This document shows positions 10,500 to 20,524 of a DNA stretch of 64,000 nt, in pieces. Positions within the stretch are counted from its first letter, which is position 1, and every line of letters starts with the position of its first letter. The notes beneath the pieces were generated by a model. It was not told the origin of the DNA. It searched no databases and saw only the letters and a list, made by a program, of their open reading frames with translations. This DNA comes from Artemia franciscana. Taxonomy: Eukaryota; Arthropoda; Branchiopoda; Anostraca; Artemiidae. Made by a program: the position numbers and the translations under genes. The DNA is taken from the NCBI RefSeq assembly GCF_032884065.1, contig NC_088873.1:1666718-1730717 (forward strand), written 5' to 3'.

Positions 10500-11400
10500 T
10501 TAAACCACATTATATTGCTGAGACCACCTGGTGTCCAACGAGAATTGCTGCTACTGATCTGTCTCTGTGAGACCGTTTTGTGTGTGGCCTTGTGTCAAGT
10601 GGCATGCAGAAAAGACTTTTAACTGAAAACGATCTTACCTTAAGTAGAGCGATTGAGATCACATCGAGTATAGAGGCTGCAGAATTCGAAGCAATTAATA
10701 TCAAGGATGGAATTGCCTCGAAAATTCACAAATTCACCAAAGCAAATGCAATGCCGGAGAACGCTGTATGTTACCGGTGCGAAAAGGGACCTCACAAACC
10801 CAGTGACTGTTATTTCCGCAACGCGGAATGTCAGAAAAAAGAGAATATTGCAGCAGCATGTCGATCCAAGCCTGACAGTGTTGCCAGAAAGGAAAAACGT
10901 AAGTGCAAGGTTCGCCATGTAGCAGAAACGGAAAAATCCGAGGAGGAGAAAACAAATTCGGCAAGTCCTCCTGATCTGAAGCAGATTATAAACAAGGATA
11001 ACTGGACTATTCTCTCTATAAGTGGTGAGTCACTGGAAATTATTGTCGCACTTACAATAGGACAGTCTAAACTTGATTTTGAGCTAGATACAGGCACGGC
11101 CGTTTAGTTAATCTCAGAACAGACTTACCGTAATTATCTAAGTAGTGTAAAACTGAAAAAATGCGAATGGAAGCTGGTTGCATATGGTGGTCACGACATC
11201 CCTATTTTTGGGGAAGCTAATGTTAAAGTGACGCACAAATCACAAAGTAAGACTTTGCCGTTAATTGTTGCTGCTGGAAACGGACCATCGTTGTTTGGAA
11301 GAAATTGGCTGCGGGAAATCAAACTAGATTGGAATATGATTAAGGCGGTGAAAAGAATGCCTGATATCAAACCCTAGATTGTGAACGAATTCAGTGAGCT
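10500..11400 (+). pseudogene. Ty3/gypsy gag-protease fragment, copy A
   Basis: The frame holds a gag C-terminal region (DRFVCGLVSSGMQKRLLTEN, preceded by a TGA in place of an expected Arg codon). A CCHC zinc knuckle CYRCEKGPHKPSDC follows. The second knuckle has lost three residues relative to copy B. An aspartic protease start follows with DTG at about 11087-11095 and a TAG four codons later. Protease-like sequence (GPSLFGRNWL) continues to 11400, where the assembly gap cuts it. The open part, 10580-11107, is 175 codons. Its product would process and package retrotransposon RNA; this copy is dead. Confidence 0.85.
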
Positions 11401-11500
11401 NNNNNNNNNNNNNNNNNNNNNNNNNNNNNNNNNNNNNNNNNNNNNNNNNNNNNNNNNNNNNNNNNNNNNNNNNNNNNNNNNNNNNNNNNNNNNNNNNNNN
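11401..11500. other. Assembly gap (100 N)
   Basis: Exactly 100 N, the conventional size for a gap of unknown length. Copy B of the gypsy element continues from the same point at 26931, whereas the sequence after this gap does not match it. The missing DNA therefore probably includes the rest of the element, or the join is wrong. Confidence 0.95.
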
Positions 11501-11703
11501 TGCAAGGTTTAACTTTTATAACACACATTTTTTAAAAGGTCATCAAAGGTCAGGGACCCCTAGAGGAATAAGGAGTGGAGGTAGGTACTTCAAAATACCT
11601 TCTCAGGCCATACTTTAGCCTGTAGACCCATCCCTGAAAGTTTCATTTTCCTAACCTAAACCCTTTCCGAGATAGCAAGAAGTCAATTAACTAGAATTTT
11701 ACC
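11501..11703. other. Noncoding DNA with a half copy of the 12675 palindrome
   Basis: Bases 11640-11703 (TTTCATTTTCCTAACCTAAA through GAGATAGCAAGAAGTCAATT) match one arm of the palindrome at 12675-12824. Nothing coding was seen. Confidence 0.6.
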
Positions 11704-11958
11704 CAAACTAAAAATGCGTAAAGTGGGCTTGCTTACGGGTAACATTACCCATAGAGCGAAGCGTATTAGTCCACGATCCCCACGGGCAGCGGAGCGATGT
11801 CTGTATTCTATATTTATTCAACAAAGAGTGATAACACTAAAAAAAAAAATATAGAATACAGACTTCGCATCACTGCCCGCGGGCCTCATAATCTAATACG
11901 CTTTGCTCTATAGATAAAGTTACTTGTAAGCAAGCCCACTTCACGTATTTTTAGTTTG
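11704..11958. mobile_element. Foldback / MITE-like element with about 118 bp inverted arms
   Basis: The left arm (11704-11820) begins CAAACTAAAAATGCGTAAAG. The right arm (11845-11958) is its reverse complement with a few mismatches, ending TATTTTTAGTTTG. The spacer is about 25 bp. No coding capacity. The element has the size and shape of a nonautonomous DNA transposon. I could not settle a target-site duplication. Confidence 0.7.
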
Positions 11959-12674
11959 CCCCATGGAAGAGGGGGTTCAACCAGAAGTGGATGCGCTTCT
12001 AGAATTAGCACATCTAAGTGCTCTTAGAAAGTTTACAGCACTTGGAACGAAAGTAAACATTTACCTTTGGGATATTTCCATATTATTAACCTAGCTTCAT
12101 TTCTTGAATGTGGTGGTTGTAAGACGCAAGTACCGAAGTTTTCCATAATTTTATTACTAAACTATTATATTTTCGTCATATTTTGGTATATTTCATTATG
12201 ATTAACCTAACTTCACTTCTTGAGTGGTGTGGCTATAAGGCACAAGAGTACTTGTGTATTATTCAGAACACACTCATTAAGTGAAGTTAGGTTCTTTTGC
12301 GAAAAAAACTACAATGCAGGTACGTTTTAATTAAATATTTTGTATATAGAGGTGGTTAGATTAGGTTAATTAAGTATTTGATATAATGCACCCCACCCCC
12401 TAATTTGCAAATATGTAGCCCAAACTTTTGATAAAGCTAATGAAATAAAACAAAATATGATGAAAATATAATACTTTATTAGGAAAATTGTAAAATTACA
12501 ACTTAGAATTATGTACCCAGAACGCAGAAATGTCGTTAAGAATCGCGTTAAAAGAGGTCTTCCTTCTGCGGTCTTCCGACTGCAGTAATAAATGGTATTC
12601 TACTGTCAGCAAAAAACGTATTTACACGGTAATTGACTTTTTTCAAAAATGGCCTATTTTTACACTTCCAAAAA
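11959..12674. other. Noncoding DNA with repeats of a TTCACTTCTTGAGTGG motif
   Basis: Related copies of a 35-45 bp motif (AACCTAACTTCACTTCTTGA then GTGGT..GCTATAAG) occur near 12090, 12200 and, inverted, 12275. Another is near 12843. The rest shows nothing recognisable. Confidence 0.5.
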
Positions 12675-12824
12675 TGGGTAAAATTCTAGTTGAGTGACTT
12701 CTTGCTATCTCAGAAAGGGGTCAGGTTATGAAAATGAAACTTTCAGGGATATGTCTACAGTTTCATTTTCCTAACCTAACCCCATTCTGAGATAGCAAGA
12801 AGTCACTCAACTAGAATTTTACCC
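12675..12824. repeat. 150 bp near-perfect palindrome
   Basis: The left arm (12675-12740) begins GGGTAAAATTCTAGTTGAGT. The right arm (12760-12824) is its reverse complement with few mismatches. A 19 bp spacer separates them. One arm also occurs alone at 11640-11707. Confidence 0.8.
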
Positions 12825-13455
12825 AGGTTTTTTGTCCCATTTTCATACCTAACTTCACTTCTTAAGTGGGGTCGCTATAACAGATAAGCACCCAACTGCA
12901 ATTTAACCCAAAACAATAGGCCTACTTGTTTTATAACCCAGAATAATACAGGTTTTAGCCTAGCTAAAGTCTGATATAGCCATTGTTTTACAAACGGTAG
13001 AAACATTTATATTATGTTGTTCTTAACATAATTTGATTTCTTGTCTTTTGCTTTGGGCCATCTACTGATCTGCGGAAGTCCTTCCTACTCGTAGGCTATT
13101 CTTACTATAGGATGAAAAAACAAACTTACTTTCATTTGACATTCTCTACTCAATCCATAACTTGGCCCGTGATACGCCATTTCCTAATTAGTCCACAATT
13201 ATCTGCCAAATTTCGATTTTCAGACAAGTGAAAAACCCACAAACTAACTATCCTTTAATCACAATTCACTTACTGACTCAATTGAACTGACAATACATTT
13301 ACTGAGTTGCGTAATAACTGATGGAGACTTTGCAGCTGGTCGCTTAAGGCTTACTTAAGCCTGGATGACGTTTTTATGCTAATAGCCTATGTACAATACC
13401 CGCATTTGTAAAATAAAGTTGTAGCTTTCGCTTTTATGTACATGTTTTTATTTGT
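12825..13455. other. Unassigned noncoding DNA
   Basis: AT-rich, with another copy of the CTAACTTCACTTCTTAAGTG motif at 12846-12865. No gene seen. Confidence 0.5.
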
Positions 13456-13991
13456 ATATGTTACCACTGTGAATGTCCGAAATTCGTGGTATGTCGACAT
13501 TCACCTCTGAATGTCTGATTTACCATTTTTTCCCTTGGATTTAGTCAATATCCTCCATAGCTCCAGCATTTTTATTGGGGAGGAGGAGGAGAGGGTTCCA
13601 TATCCATATAGCCAAGGAGTATCGGTTTTATGAATTTTTTTTTTTTACAGATTATTGCGGGTGGGCAACTGCTCCCTGCGCCTAGAAACAACGCCCCTGC
13701 CAGTCAACTTTTTCAGTTTAATGCAAGGTTTGACGATGCCAGGTTAGGTTGGGCTAGGTTAATGTTAGGTTTTTAATCGATTTCTTACATTCTTAATCTA
13801 ATTTAACCTAATCTAATAGAACACAGCCTAAATTAACATAACCTAAACTTAACTTTTACCGTCATTGTTTGCGTAAGACTAAAAAATCTGACTCGGAAAG
13901 CTAATTGAATCCAAGCAGAAAAAAAAGAATTTCGGACATTAACACGTGAAGGTCGACATTAACTATATTCCGGACATTCACGGTAACATAT
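13456..13991. mobile_element. MITE-like element with short terminal inverted repeats
   Basis: It starts ATATGTTACCACTGTGAATG and ends with the near-inverse CCGGACATTCACGGTAACAT then AT. Flanking GTAT/TGTAT bases are compatible with a short TA-type target duplication. The interior is noncoding. It contains GGTTAGG/CCTAACC-rich sequence at 13740-13855 and GTCGACATT motifs just inside both ends. No transposase is present. Confidence 0.55.
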
Positions 13992-14024
13992 GTATCTCTA
14001 GAATACATTGATTCTTTTTCAAAT

Positions 14025-15130
14025 TAAATTAAAAAAACAAGTTTTTTATCTGCAAGTTAGGAACGACATTAAAACTTAAAACGAGCACAAATTATTCCGT
14101 GTGTGAAGGGGGTCGACCCCTCCTCGACACCTCGCTCTTTACGCTAAAGTTTGACCCTTCCTCACAACTCTACTTTTTAAAACAATGAAAAATCTTAGCG
14201 TAAAGAGCCAGGCGTTGAGGAGGGAACGACCCCTTTCATATACGGAATAATTTCCGATCGTTTAGTTTTAATGTCACTCCTTACTTACAGATAAAAAACT
14301 TGTTTTTTTATTTAATTTTTGTGCATTTTTTAATTAATGCATGTTTTGATTTTGGCTCGCCTCACATGAATAATTAAAATGAAATTTGCATGATTAATGT
14401 TTTTTTGGCTAAATGGCTTTCTCATAGTTTTGATCAGACGATTTTGATAAAAAAAAAAAGTAAGTAGTAGGGGAGGAGGTCTAGTTGCAAACCTATTTTT
14501 GGTTAATCAAAAAGGCAACTATAACTTTTTTTTACGAATATTTTTATTAGTAATAAATATATGTAAATTACAAATTAACTTACGTAACGAAATTGTACAT
14601 TTTTATTACGTATATTGGGGGGGGGCTCTCCCCCACGTCAATATCTCGCTCTTTACACTAAAACTTCAATTTGGTCCCAATTCTTTAAGCCTCTGAATCA
14701 CAAAGGCCGTAGAATAAATAGTTGAAATTACTAAAAAATACAACAGCGTAAAGAGTGAGGTATTGTGGAGGAGACAAACCCCCTTAGGTAGGTAATAATT
14801 TCTGTTTGTTTTAGGTTCCAATGCTGCTCCTTACTTCCACCTGAAGAAAAAGCTTTTTTAAATTTATTTTCTAATTATTTTTTTTAATTAATGCTAGAAA
14901 ATCCTGCGGCACCTTCACGGCAATTTTCTTCCCTCGTGATAAATTCCTCCATGTAAAGATCCTCCCACGTCACCCATCCCCCAACCCAACTTTAAAATGA
15001 AAAGTCTCCCTGAAAACATCTGTACACGTCCCCATAACCATTACTATATGTAAACAATGGTCAAAGCTCGTAACTTGCAGCCCCTCTCCCGGGGACTGTG
15101 AGGGATTAAGTCGTCCCTAACGACATTAAT
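14025..15130 (+). repeat. R1 repeat copy c with palindromic head
   Basis: The head (14025-14318) is an inverted repeat: AACAAGTTTTTTATCTGCAA... on the left mirrors ...AAAAAACTTGTTTTTTT on the right, around a spacer of about 45 bp. The R1 body follows to about 15130, where it is cut by the inverted PLE fragment of block B. Noncoding. Confidence 0.8.
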
Positions 15131-15164
15131 CAACGAGATAATCAAACCACCCCCTCCCGAGTTG

Positions 15165-15659
15165 AAAGAGACCTCTTTTCATTCGGGGGGGGGGGGGTGT
15201 TTTGATTCAAAATGTAAATACCTATTGTTTTGTGTTGGTTTTCTGTAAATAGTAAAATTAAGTTCATCTAAGTTACGAATAATTAGAACATCTAGGAATG
15301 AGATTTTATTTGCAATTTCAATTTCTAAGGTAAACTGTAAATTCTTATCATATGTATTAAGGTGATCTAAAAAACCCCTAAGTTCATTTTCCTCATAGTT
15401 CTAAAGTGAAATTACGTCATCCATGTAACGTCCCCAAAAGATATGTTTCAAAAAATATGAATTTAATGCCCAATTTTGAGTTTTTCAATTAAATCAACCG
15501 AATTACATATATAAGATTTTTGAGAAAAAAACAAAGGTTTGAAGACTGTACATAACCATTTTCCAATGTTGGAGGCGGGGGCTTTCGTACAAACTACAAT
15601 TGGCCTTAAAGGAAAGCCTTGTTTATGTAATTTTGTAATTACACGAAAAAAGAAAAAAA
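15165..15659 (-). pseudogene. Inverted PLE RT fragment, copy B
   Basis: The counterpart of 3120-3577. It retains about 45 bp more around the internal deletion (AAAAGATATGTTTCAAAAAATATG...), corresponding to the WALNSYFFKHIFWG region of the RT. The deletion therefore differs between the two copies. It abuts the forward PLE head-to-head. Confidence 0.8.
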
Positions 15660-15954
15660 GCTAGGCTGGCATTAAAAACGTGTTTTAAATCATTTTCTTT
15701 CATTTCAATGAATTGCCTCGTTTCATCACAATTTATTTATCAGTCCTGGTTGAACTTCGCTGAGGTAAGGATGCTGGGATTGTTTTGAAAAACGGTTCAT
15801 TTTAGTTTTATTGATTTTATCCTCTTGTAAGTTGTTTTTTATTATATATCTGTATTGCTGAGGACGGCCCTTGGACATAGGGCCGAAATAACCATTATAA
15901 TTTGTTTCCCACTGTCTTGAGAAATTCCCTATTGTTCTTCTCGTTTTTGGTGTT
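15660..15954 (+). repeat. PLE copy B left pseudo-LTR
   Basis: Direct repeat of 18474-18769 and of the copy A pLTRs. It contains the CTGAGGA hairpin motif at 15858-15888. The first codons of the polyprotein follow immediately (GATGGAAAGGCAGTGTGG). Confidence 0.85.
15858..15888 (+). other. Hammerhead-like hairpin in left pLTR B
   Basis: CTGAGGA, then CGGCCC, a 9-base loop, GGGCCG and AAA: the same motif as at 3777, 6617 and 18673. It resembles a hammerhead core but lacks a demonstrable stem I. Confidence 0.4.
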
Positions 15955-16822
15955 TGTGATGGAAAGGCAGTGTGGTCTTCGTCGTTATTTACGTCTCGCT
16001 TATGGGGAACAGTTGACCAATGATATCATTAGTTTAGGCAAAAAACACGCTAATATTAGTAACCAACAAAAATTCTTGGAATCTTGCATATTTGAAAATA
16101 TAATTCCCAAGTCTTTAAGATTCAGATTACAATTAAATACCCGAAAAGAAGAGCAATTTGCTCATACATTACAACTAAAAACATTAATACACATTATTAA
16201 AGATAAAAAACAAAATAGATACATTATTTCCTCTGAAAGGAAATCTCTAGAAAAGTTTTTTTTCGAAAATTTGTCTTCTACTGATTTTAACCAAGTTGCT
16301 GGATTAGAAAGAAATTTATTTAGTCATTATTTCCGCTTATCAAGGGAACGACTTATTAAATAATTGGAAAACCAACGAAATGAATCATCAATAAATAACC
16401 CTATTTATGCTCCAAGATTCACTCCTGGGCCAGCTGTGGTTAATATGTTTTCTAGGACGCTTGAACCATTGGAAATTCAAACACTCGAAAAAGGTCCAAA
16501 ATTCTCTTTTCTTCCAAAACAAGTTCCTGTGGCAGATTTGATTTCCTCTCTAGATTCTTCTTTGCACAAATTGTATTCATCTATTTCCAACCCAGACGAA
16601 GTTAGGGCTAGTCTTATTGATAGACTTTACAATAATAAAAAAAAGGAGAATCCTACCGCCAATATAAAACCAGATAATTTGCGTGACCTAAGAATTCTAT
16701 CCAGTCTCCGCAAAGATCCGCCCATTATTATAACTGAAGCAGATAAAGGCAATTCTTTGGTTGTCATGGATACGAAAATTTACGACACAAAAATTAATGC
16801 ACATAATCCACGATCATACTGA
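15902..16822 (+). pseudogene. PLE polyprotein N-terminal region, copy B
   Basis: Two open blocks, 15902-16363 and 16364-16822, share a frame and are separated only by a TAA. The likely start is the ATG at 15959 (MERQCGLRRYLRLAYGEQLT), right after the pLTR. The first block is basic and of unknown role. The second ends with LRKDPPIIITEADKGNSLVV, the segment conserved ahead of the RT fingers in PLEs. The frame is lost after NAHNPRSY and resumes in another frame at about 16800. Confidence 0.85.
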
Positions 16823-17015
16823 TCAGTTTGCTAAAAAAATTATAAAAGGATTAAAAGATCTAAAACAAAATGGTAAAATTACTCCCCAATTATATAATAA
16901 ATATTTCCCCCGGGGCAGCTTTTGTCCAAAATTTTATGGTCTACCAAAACTACATAGGCAAGGCATTCCTTTAATGCCAATTAGAGCTTGTACAAAATCC
17001 CCCATCCAACATTAG
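16800..17015 (+). pseudogene. PLE RT N-terminal segment, frameshifted, copy B
   Basis: This reads TDQFAKKIIKGLKDLKQNGK and then YGLPKLHRQGIPLMPIRA, the conserved first RT block of PLEs, before a stop after SPIQH. A further shift near 17015-17090 separates it from the main RT frame. The same break exists in copy A at about 4943-5030. Confidence 0.8.
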
Positions 17016-17089
17016 AAAATGGTTATGTACAGCCTTCAAACCTTTGCTTTTTTCTTAAAAATCTTATATATGTAATTCGGCTGATTTAG

Positions 17090-18427
17090 TTGAAAAACTC
17101 ATTTTCGGAAAATACAATTATCAGTAGCTTTGACATTGTGTCTATGTATACAAATATTAATGTAGCAGAATCCGAGAAATTATTAGAAAATAAAATAAAT
17201 GAGAATTATGACTTAATAGAAGTTTCAGTAACAGAATTAGATTGCGACGTTTTAATGACCTTAGTTAAACTTTGTAAGAAGTATTCAATGTATTTCCAAT
17301 TCCGTAGTTCTTTCTACCAACAAATAAATGGCTTACCCATGGGTGCGCCTCTCTCCGGGTTACTGGTGAATATTTATGTAGAGCATATTGAAAATTGGGC
17401 ATTAAATTCATATTTTTTTAAACATATCTTTTGGGGACGGTACATGGATGACGTAATTTCACTTTGGAACTATGGGGAAAATGAATTTAGGGGTTTTTTA
17501 GATCACCTTAACACATATGATAGGAATTTACAGTTTACCTTAGAAATTGAAATTGTAAATAAAATCTCATTCCTAGATGTTCTAATTATTCGTAACTTAT
17601 ATGAACTCAATTTTACTATTTACAGAAAACTAACACAAAACAATAGATATTTAGATTTTGAATCAAACCACCCGCGACAAATTAAAAGAGGTGTCATAAT
17701 ATCTCTCGTCGATCGTGCCCTATACATTTGTTCTGATTCCTACATCACAGCTGAACTGGACTTTATCAGGAACACACTTTTTGGAAATGGGTATCCTCTT
17801 TTATTTATTAATAATACAATTAACCGTAGAGTGAAAAGACACTCTCATAAAATCAACGATAATTTACCATGTGAGAATCCTGATAAGCCCCAAAACATAA
17901 TTTACCTCCCATATATCCCAAAAATCATTAGAAATCTTAAAAAAGTATGCACACAAAATAATCTGTATGTTGTATTTAACAATAATTTGAAAATCATAAA
18001 TCTCCTAAATTCTGGTAAAGATAAAACACCAGTTATTCGCCAAAGAGGTGTCTATCAAATACCATGCGACTGTGGCAAATTCTATGTAGGGAGCACCTAC
18101 CAGAATTTCGAGAAACGCCTACAACAACTTAAGGATTATATCACCAAAGCTCTGAATTCTTATATTACTTCTGTTTCTTTTGATTCTGCTTTAAGCAGCC
18201 ATATTTTTGAAAATCGTAGCCACAAAATACTTTTTGAAGAATATGCCATTATTAGCAATGATATAGGCATAATGCAAGTAGTTCGAGAAGCAATTGAAAT
18301 CAGACTTCAGATTAATAATAATATTTCCTTAAATAGGGATTTAGGAGAATATTCACTAAATGCTCTATACACAAATTTAATTAAAAATGACCTTACGAAA
18401 TATTATAAAAAAAACAATAGATATTAA
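17090..18427 (+). CDS. PLE reverse transcriptase - GIY-YIG endonuclease, copy B
   Basis: 445 codons, open. The first codon is TTG within a longer broken frame, so it is not a real initiator. RT motifs: SSFDIVSMYTNI, GLPMGAPLSGLLVNIY and YMDDVISLW with both catalytic Asp residues. The endonuclease starts at GVYQIPCDCGKFYVGST. Downstream is HIFENRSHKILFEE, and near the end REAIEI with the Glu retained, followed by ISLNRDLGEYSLN. This is the standard PLE domain order, with RT about 250 residues before GIY-YIG. It differs from copy A by roughly a dozen substitutions by eye. It may be enzymatically competent but lacks an intact N-terminal region. Confidence 0.9.
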   Translation: MKNSFSENTIISSFDIVSMYTNINVAESEKLLENKINENYDLIEVSVTELDCDVLMTLVKLCKKYSMYFQFRSSFYQQINGLPMGAPLSGLLVNIYVEHIENWALNSYFFKHIFWGRYMDDVISLWNYGENEFRGFLDHLNTYDRNLQFTLEIEIVNKISFLDVLIIRNLYELNFTIYRKLTQNNRYLDFESNHPRQIKRGVIISLVDRALYICSDSYITAELDFIRNTLFGNGYPLLFINNTINRRVKRHSHKINDNLPCENPDKPQNIIYLPYIPKIIRNLKKVCTQNNLYVVFNNNLKIINLLNSGKDKTPVIRQRGVYQIPCDCGKFYVGSTYQNFEKRLQQLKDYITKALNSYITSVSFDSALSSHIFENRSHKILFEEYAIISNDIGIMQVVREAIEIRLQINNNISLNRDLGEYSLNALYTNLIKNDLTKYYKKNNRY

Positions 18428-18473
18428 CACAGAACCTGTCACAAATAGACCTATGACATTAGCAGCGAAAAAA

Positions 18474-18769
18474 GCTAGGCTGGCATTGAAAACGTGTTTT
18501 TAAATCATTTTCTTTCATTTCAATGAATTGCCTCGTTTCGTCACAATTTATTTATCAGTCCTGGTTGAACTTCGCTGAGGTAAGGATGCTGGGACTGTTT
18601 TGAAAAACAGCTCATTTTAGTTTTATTGATTTTATCTTCTTGTAAGTTGTTTTTTACTATATATCTGTATGGCTGAGGACGGCCCTTGGACATAGGGCCG
18701 AAATATTCAGTCTAATTTGTTTCCCACTGTCTTGAGAAATTCCCTATTGTTCTTCTTGTTTTTGGTGTT
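18474..18769 (+). repeat. PLE copy B right pseudo-LTR
   Basis: Direct repeat of 15660-15954. It carries the CTGAGGA hairpin GAAATATTC motif at 18673-18708. Confidence 0.85.
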
Positions 18770-20524
18770 CATGTAAAACTAAACAGTCTAACAATACTGA
18801 GCTAAATTCGTGGCTAATAATCCCGCATCCTCTTAGAGTAGTCCACATCAGGGTTGCCAACTGGACTCATTCCCATGTGTCGGATAAAATGACATAAAAG
18901 GGCAAAAACGTGGCGCTTTTTAGAAATTTGGGACATAAAAGGACAAAAGAGGGACATATTTTATAAATTTGTAACATAAACATAACCATTTCCCTACGAG
19001 ATATATATTTTAGTAAAAAAAAGTCCCTTTTTGCCAAAGTAGTGCTTTTTTCAGCATTTCTTTGTTTTTGAGTACCTATAATCTGTCAAAAATGTCATAA
19101 ATAAAGGATTGTTAATCATGTCTTATAACCATCCCACTCAAGTTCTTCATTTGAGTGAAGTTGGATTAATCCTAATGAAATATACCTAAAAAGATGAAAA
19201 TAAAATACATTAGTAACAAAATTATGTATACTTCAACAGAGAATTATGGAAATATCCCCCCCCCCCTAAAGCAATATATTAAATGGTTTCTGACAGAACT
19301 AAACCAAAATACCAACTAAAATATTTAATGAAAATATACCCGTGTTGTAGTGTATAAACACTCCTGCGCTAGGCTAATTATCGCTGAATACATACTCAAA
19401 TAAAGAAAATATAACATAATTAAAGATATAAGCACCAAAGGATTTGCTCCAAAGTAAGGAATTTATATGTTTGTATCAGTTTCTTAATATCACACACTAA
19501 GTCATTTTGTATGAATTTTTTATATAAATTATTTAGTTTTCATTATATTTGTTGTTAACTGGCCGCTTTTAATGAGGTTCACAAACATCTTTTGTATCAC
19601 ATAAGGGATAAAAAAAAAATGATAACGCCCCACACTAGGCTAGATAAAATGTTTGAAAATGTTCTATTAATTATGGGGTTTCGGTGGAGGCTCGATAAGA
19701 AAAGCTTTTAATTTATACAGAGTAAACCTAGTGCATACAGAATAAGAAATCTACAGAATAAGTCTATGTGCATGCACCTATAATATTTTTGATTAGCCTA
19801 TATTGACATAAATGGTAGATAAAAAAGCTTTTTAAAATCTAAAGACAATAAAAAAAAGACTTTAATATAGATAAAACATGTTATTTACGTATTTTTTTGC
19901 AAGATATTAAATAATTCATGTTCAGTGAGTTCCCAGAGCCATCTATAAGAAATAGATTATTATATTGACTTAGTGGAATAGTTTTAGGTAACAATTCGGC
20001 TGTGCTTGGTCCTCATTAAGTCCAATGAAAAATTGGGTGCACATCATTAGAATTTATTTATTTTAATTGCCGACTTCGGTTTGGGATGTTTTCAAAGGGA
20101 GCTTTGATATTTTTATTTCGTGATCCGACAGTGACGAAAGTTGAAAATCTCATATTTGATTACATGTAAAATTCTCAGTGCTTGCGGCAAAATTTTATAC
20201 AAATGGTAGCATTGTTATAGCTCAGAGTAAAATTAAATAGCCATTGAAAATTTCATATTTAGTGAGAGCCAAGAATAAAAGCTTCATTATCACGTCAAGC
20301 ATCAGCACATAGTGCCAAGCGTAACGATCTGTTTTATGTAACACTGAATATCGGTTGCGTTATTGTTGCATATATATATGATTAAATTTGGATTTTACTG
20401 AAAAAAAATGCAGTTTGAATGCTATTACATTTTTTTATTTTAATATATAAGAAATTGTGAAGACTTTAAAGAATACACATCAGTATATGAATGTTAATAT
20501 GATAATCCACGGTCATTTGCTTTT
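18770..20524. other. Noncoding flank of block B
   Basis: Near-identical to 6714-8464, with scattered substitutions and homopolymer length changes. No gene seen. Confidence 0.6.

Larger units (their letters stand above)
15660..18769 (+). mobile_element. Penelope-like element, copy B, with pseudo-LTRs
   Basis: Left pLTR 15660-15954, interior, right pLTR 18474-18769. Same architecture as copy A and better preserved: only one in-frame stop separates the first two N-terminal blocks. The frame then shifts after 16820 and again around 17015-17090. RT and GIY-YIG motifs are all present. The shared lesions indicate that the duplicated ancestor was already inactive. Confidence 0.9.
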
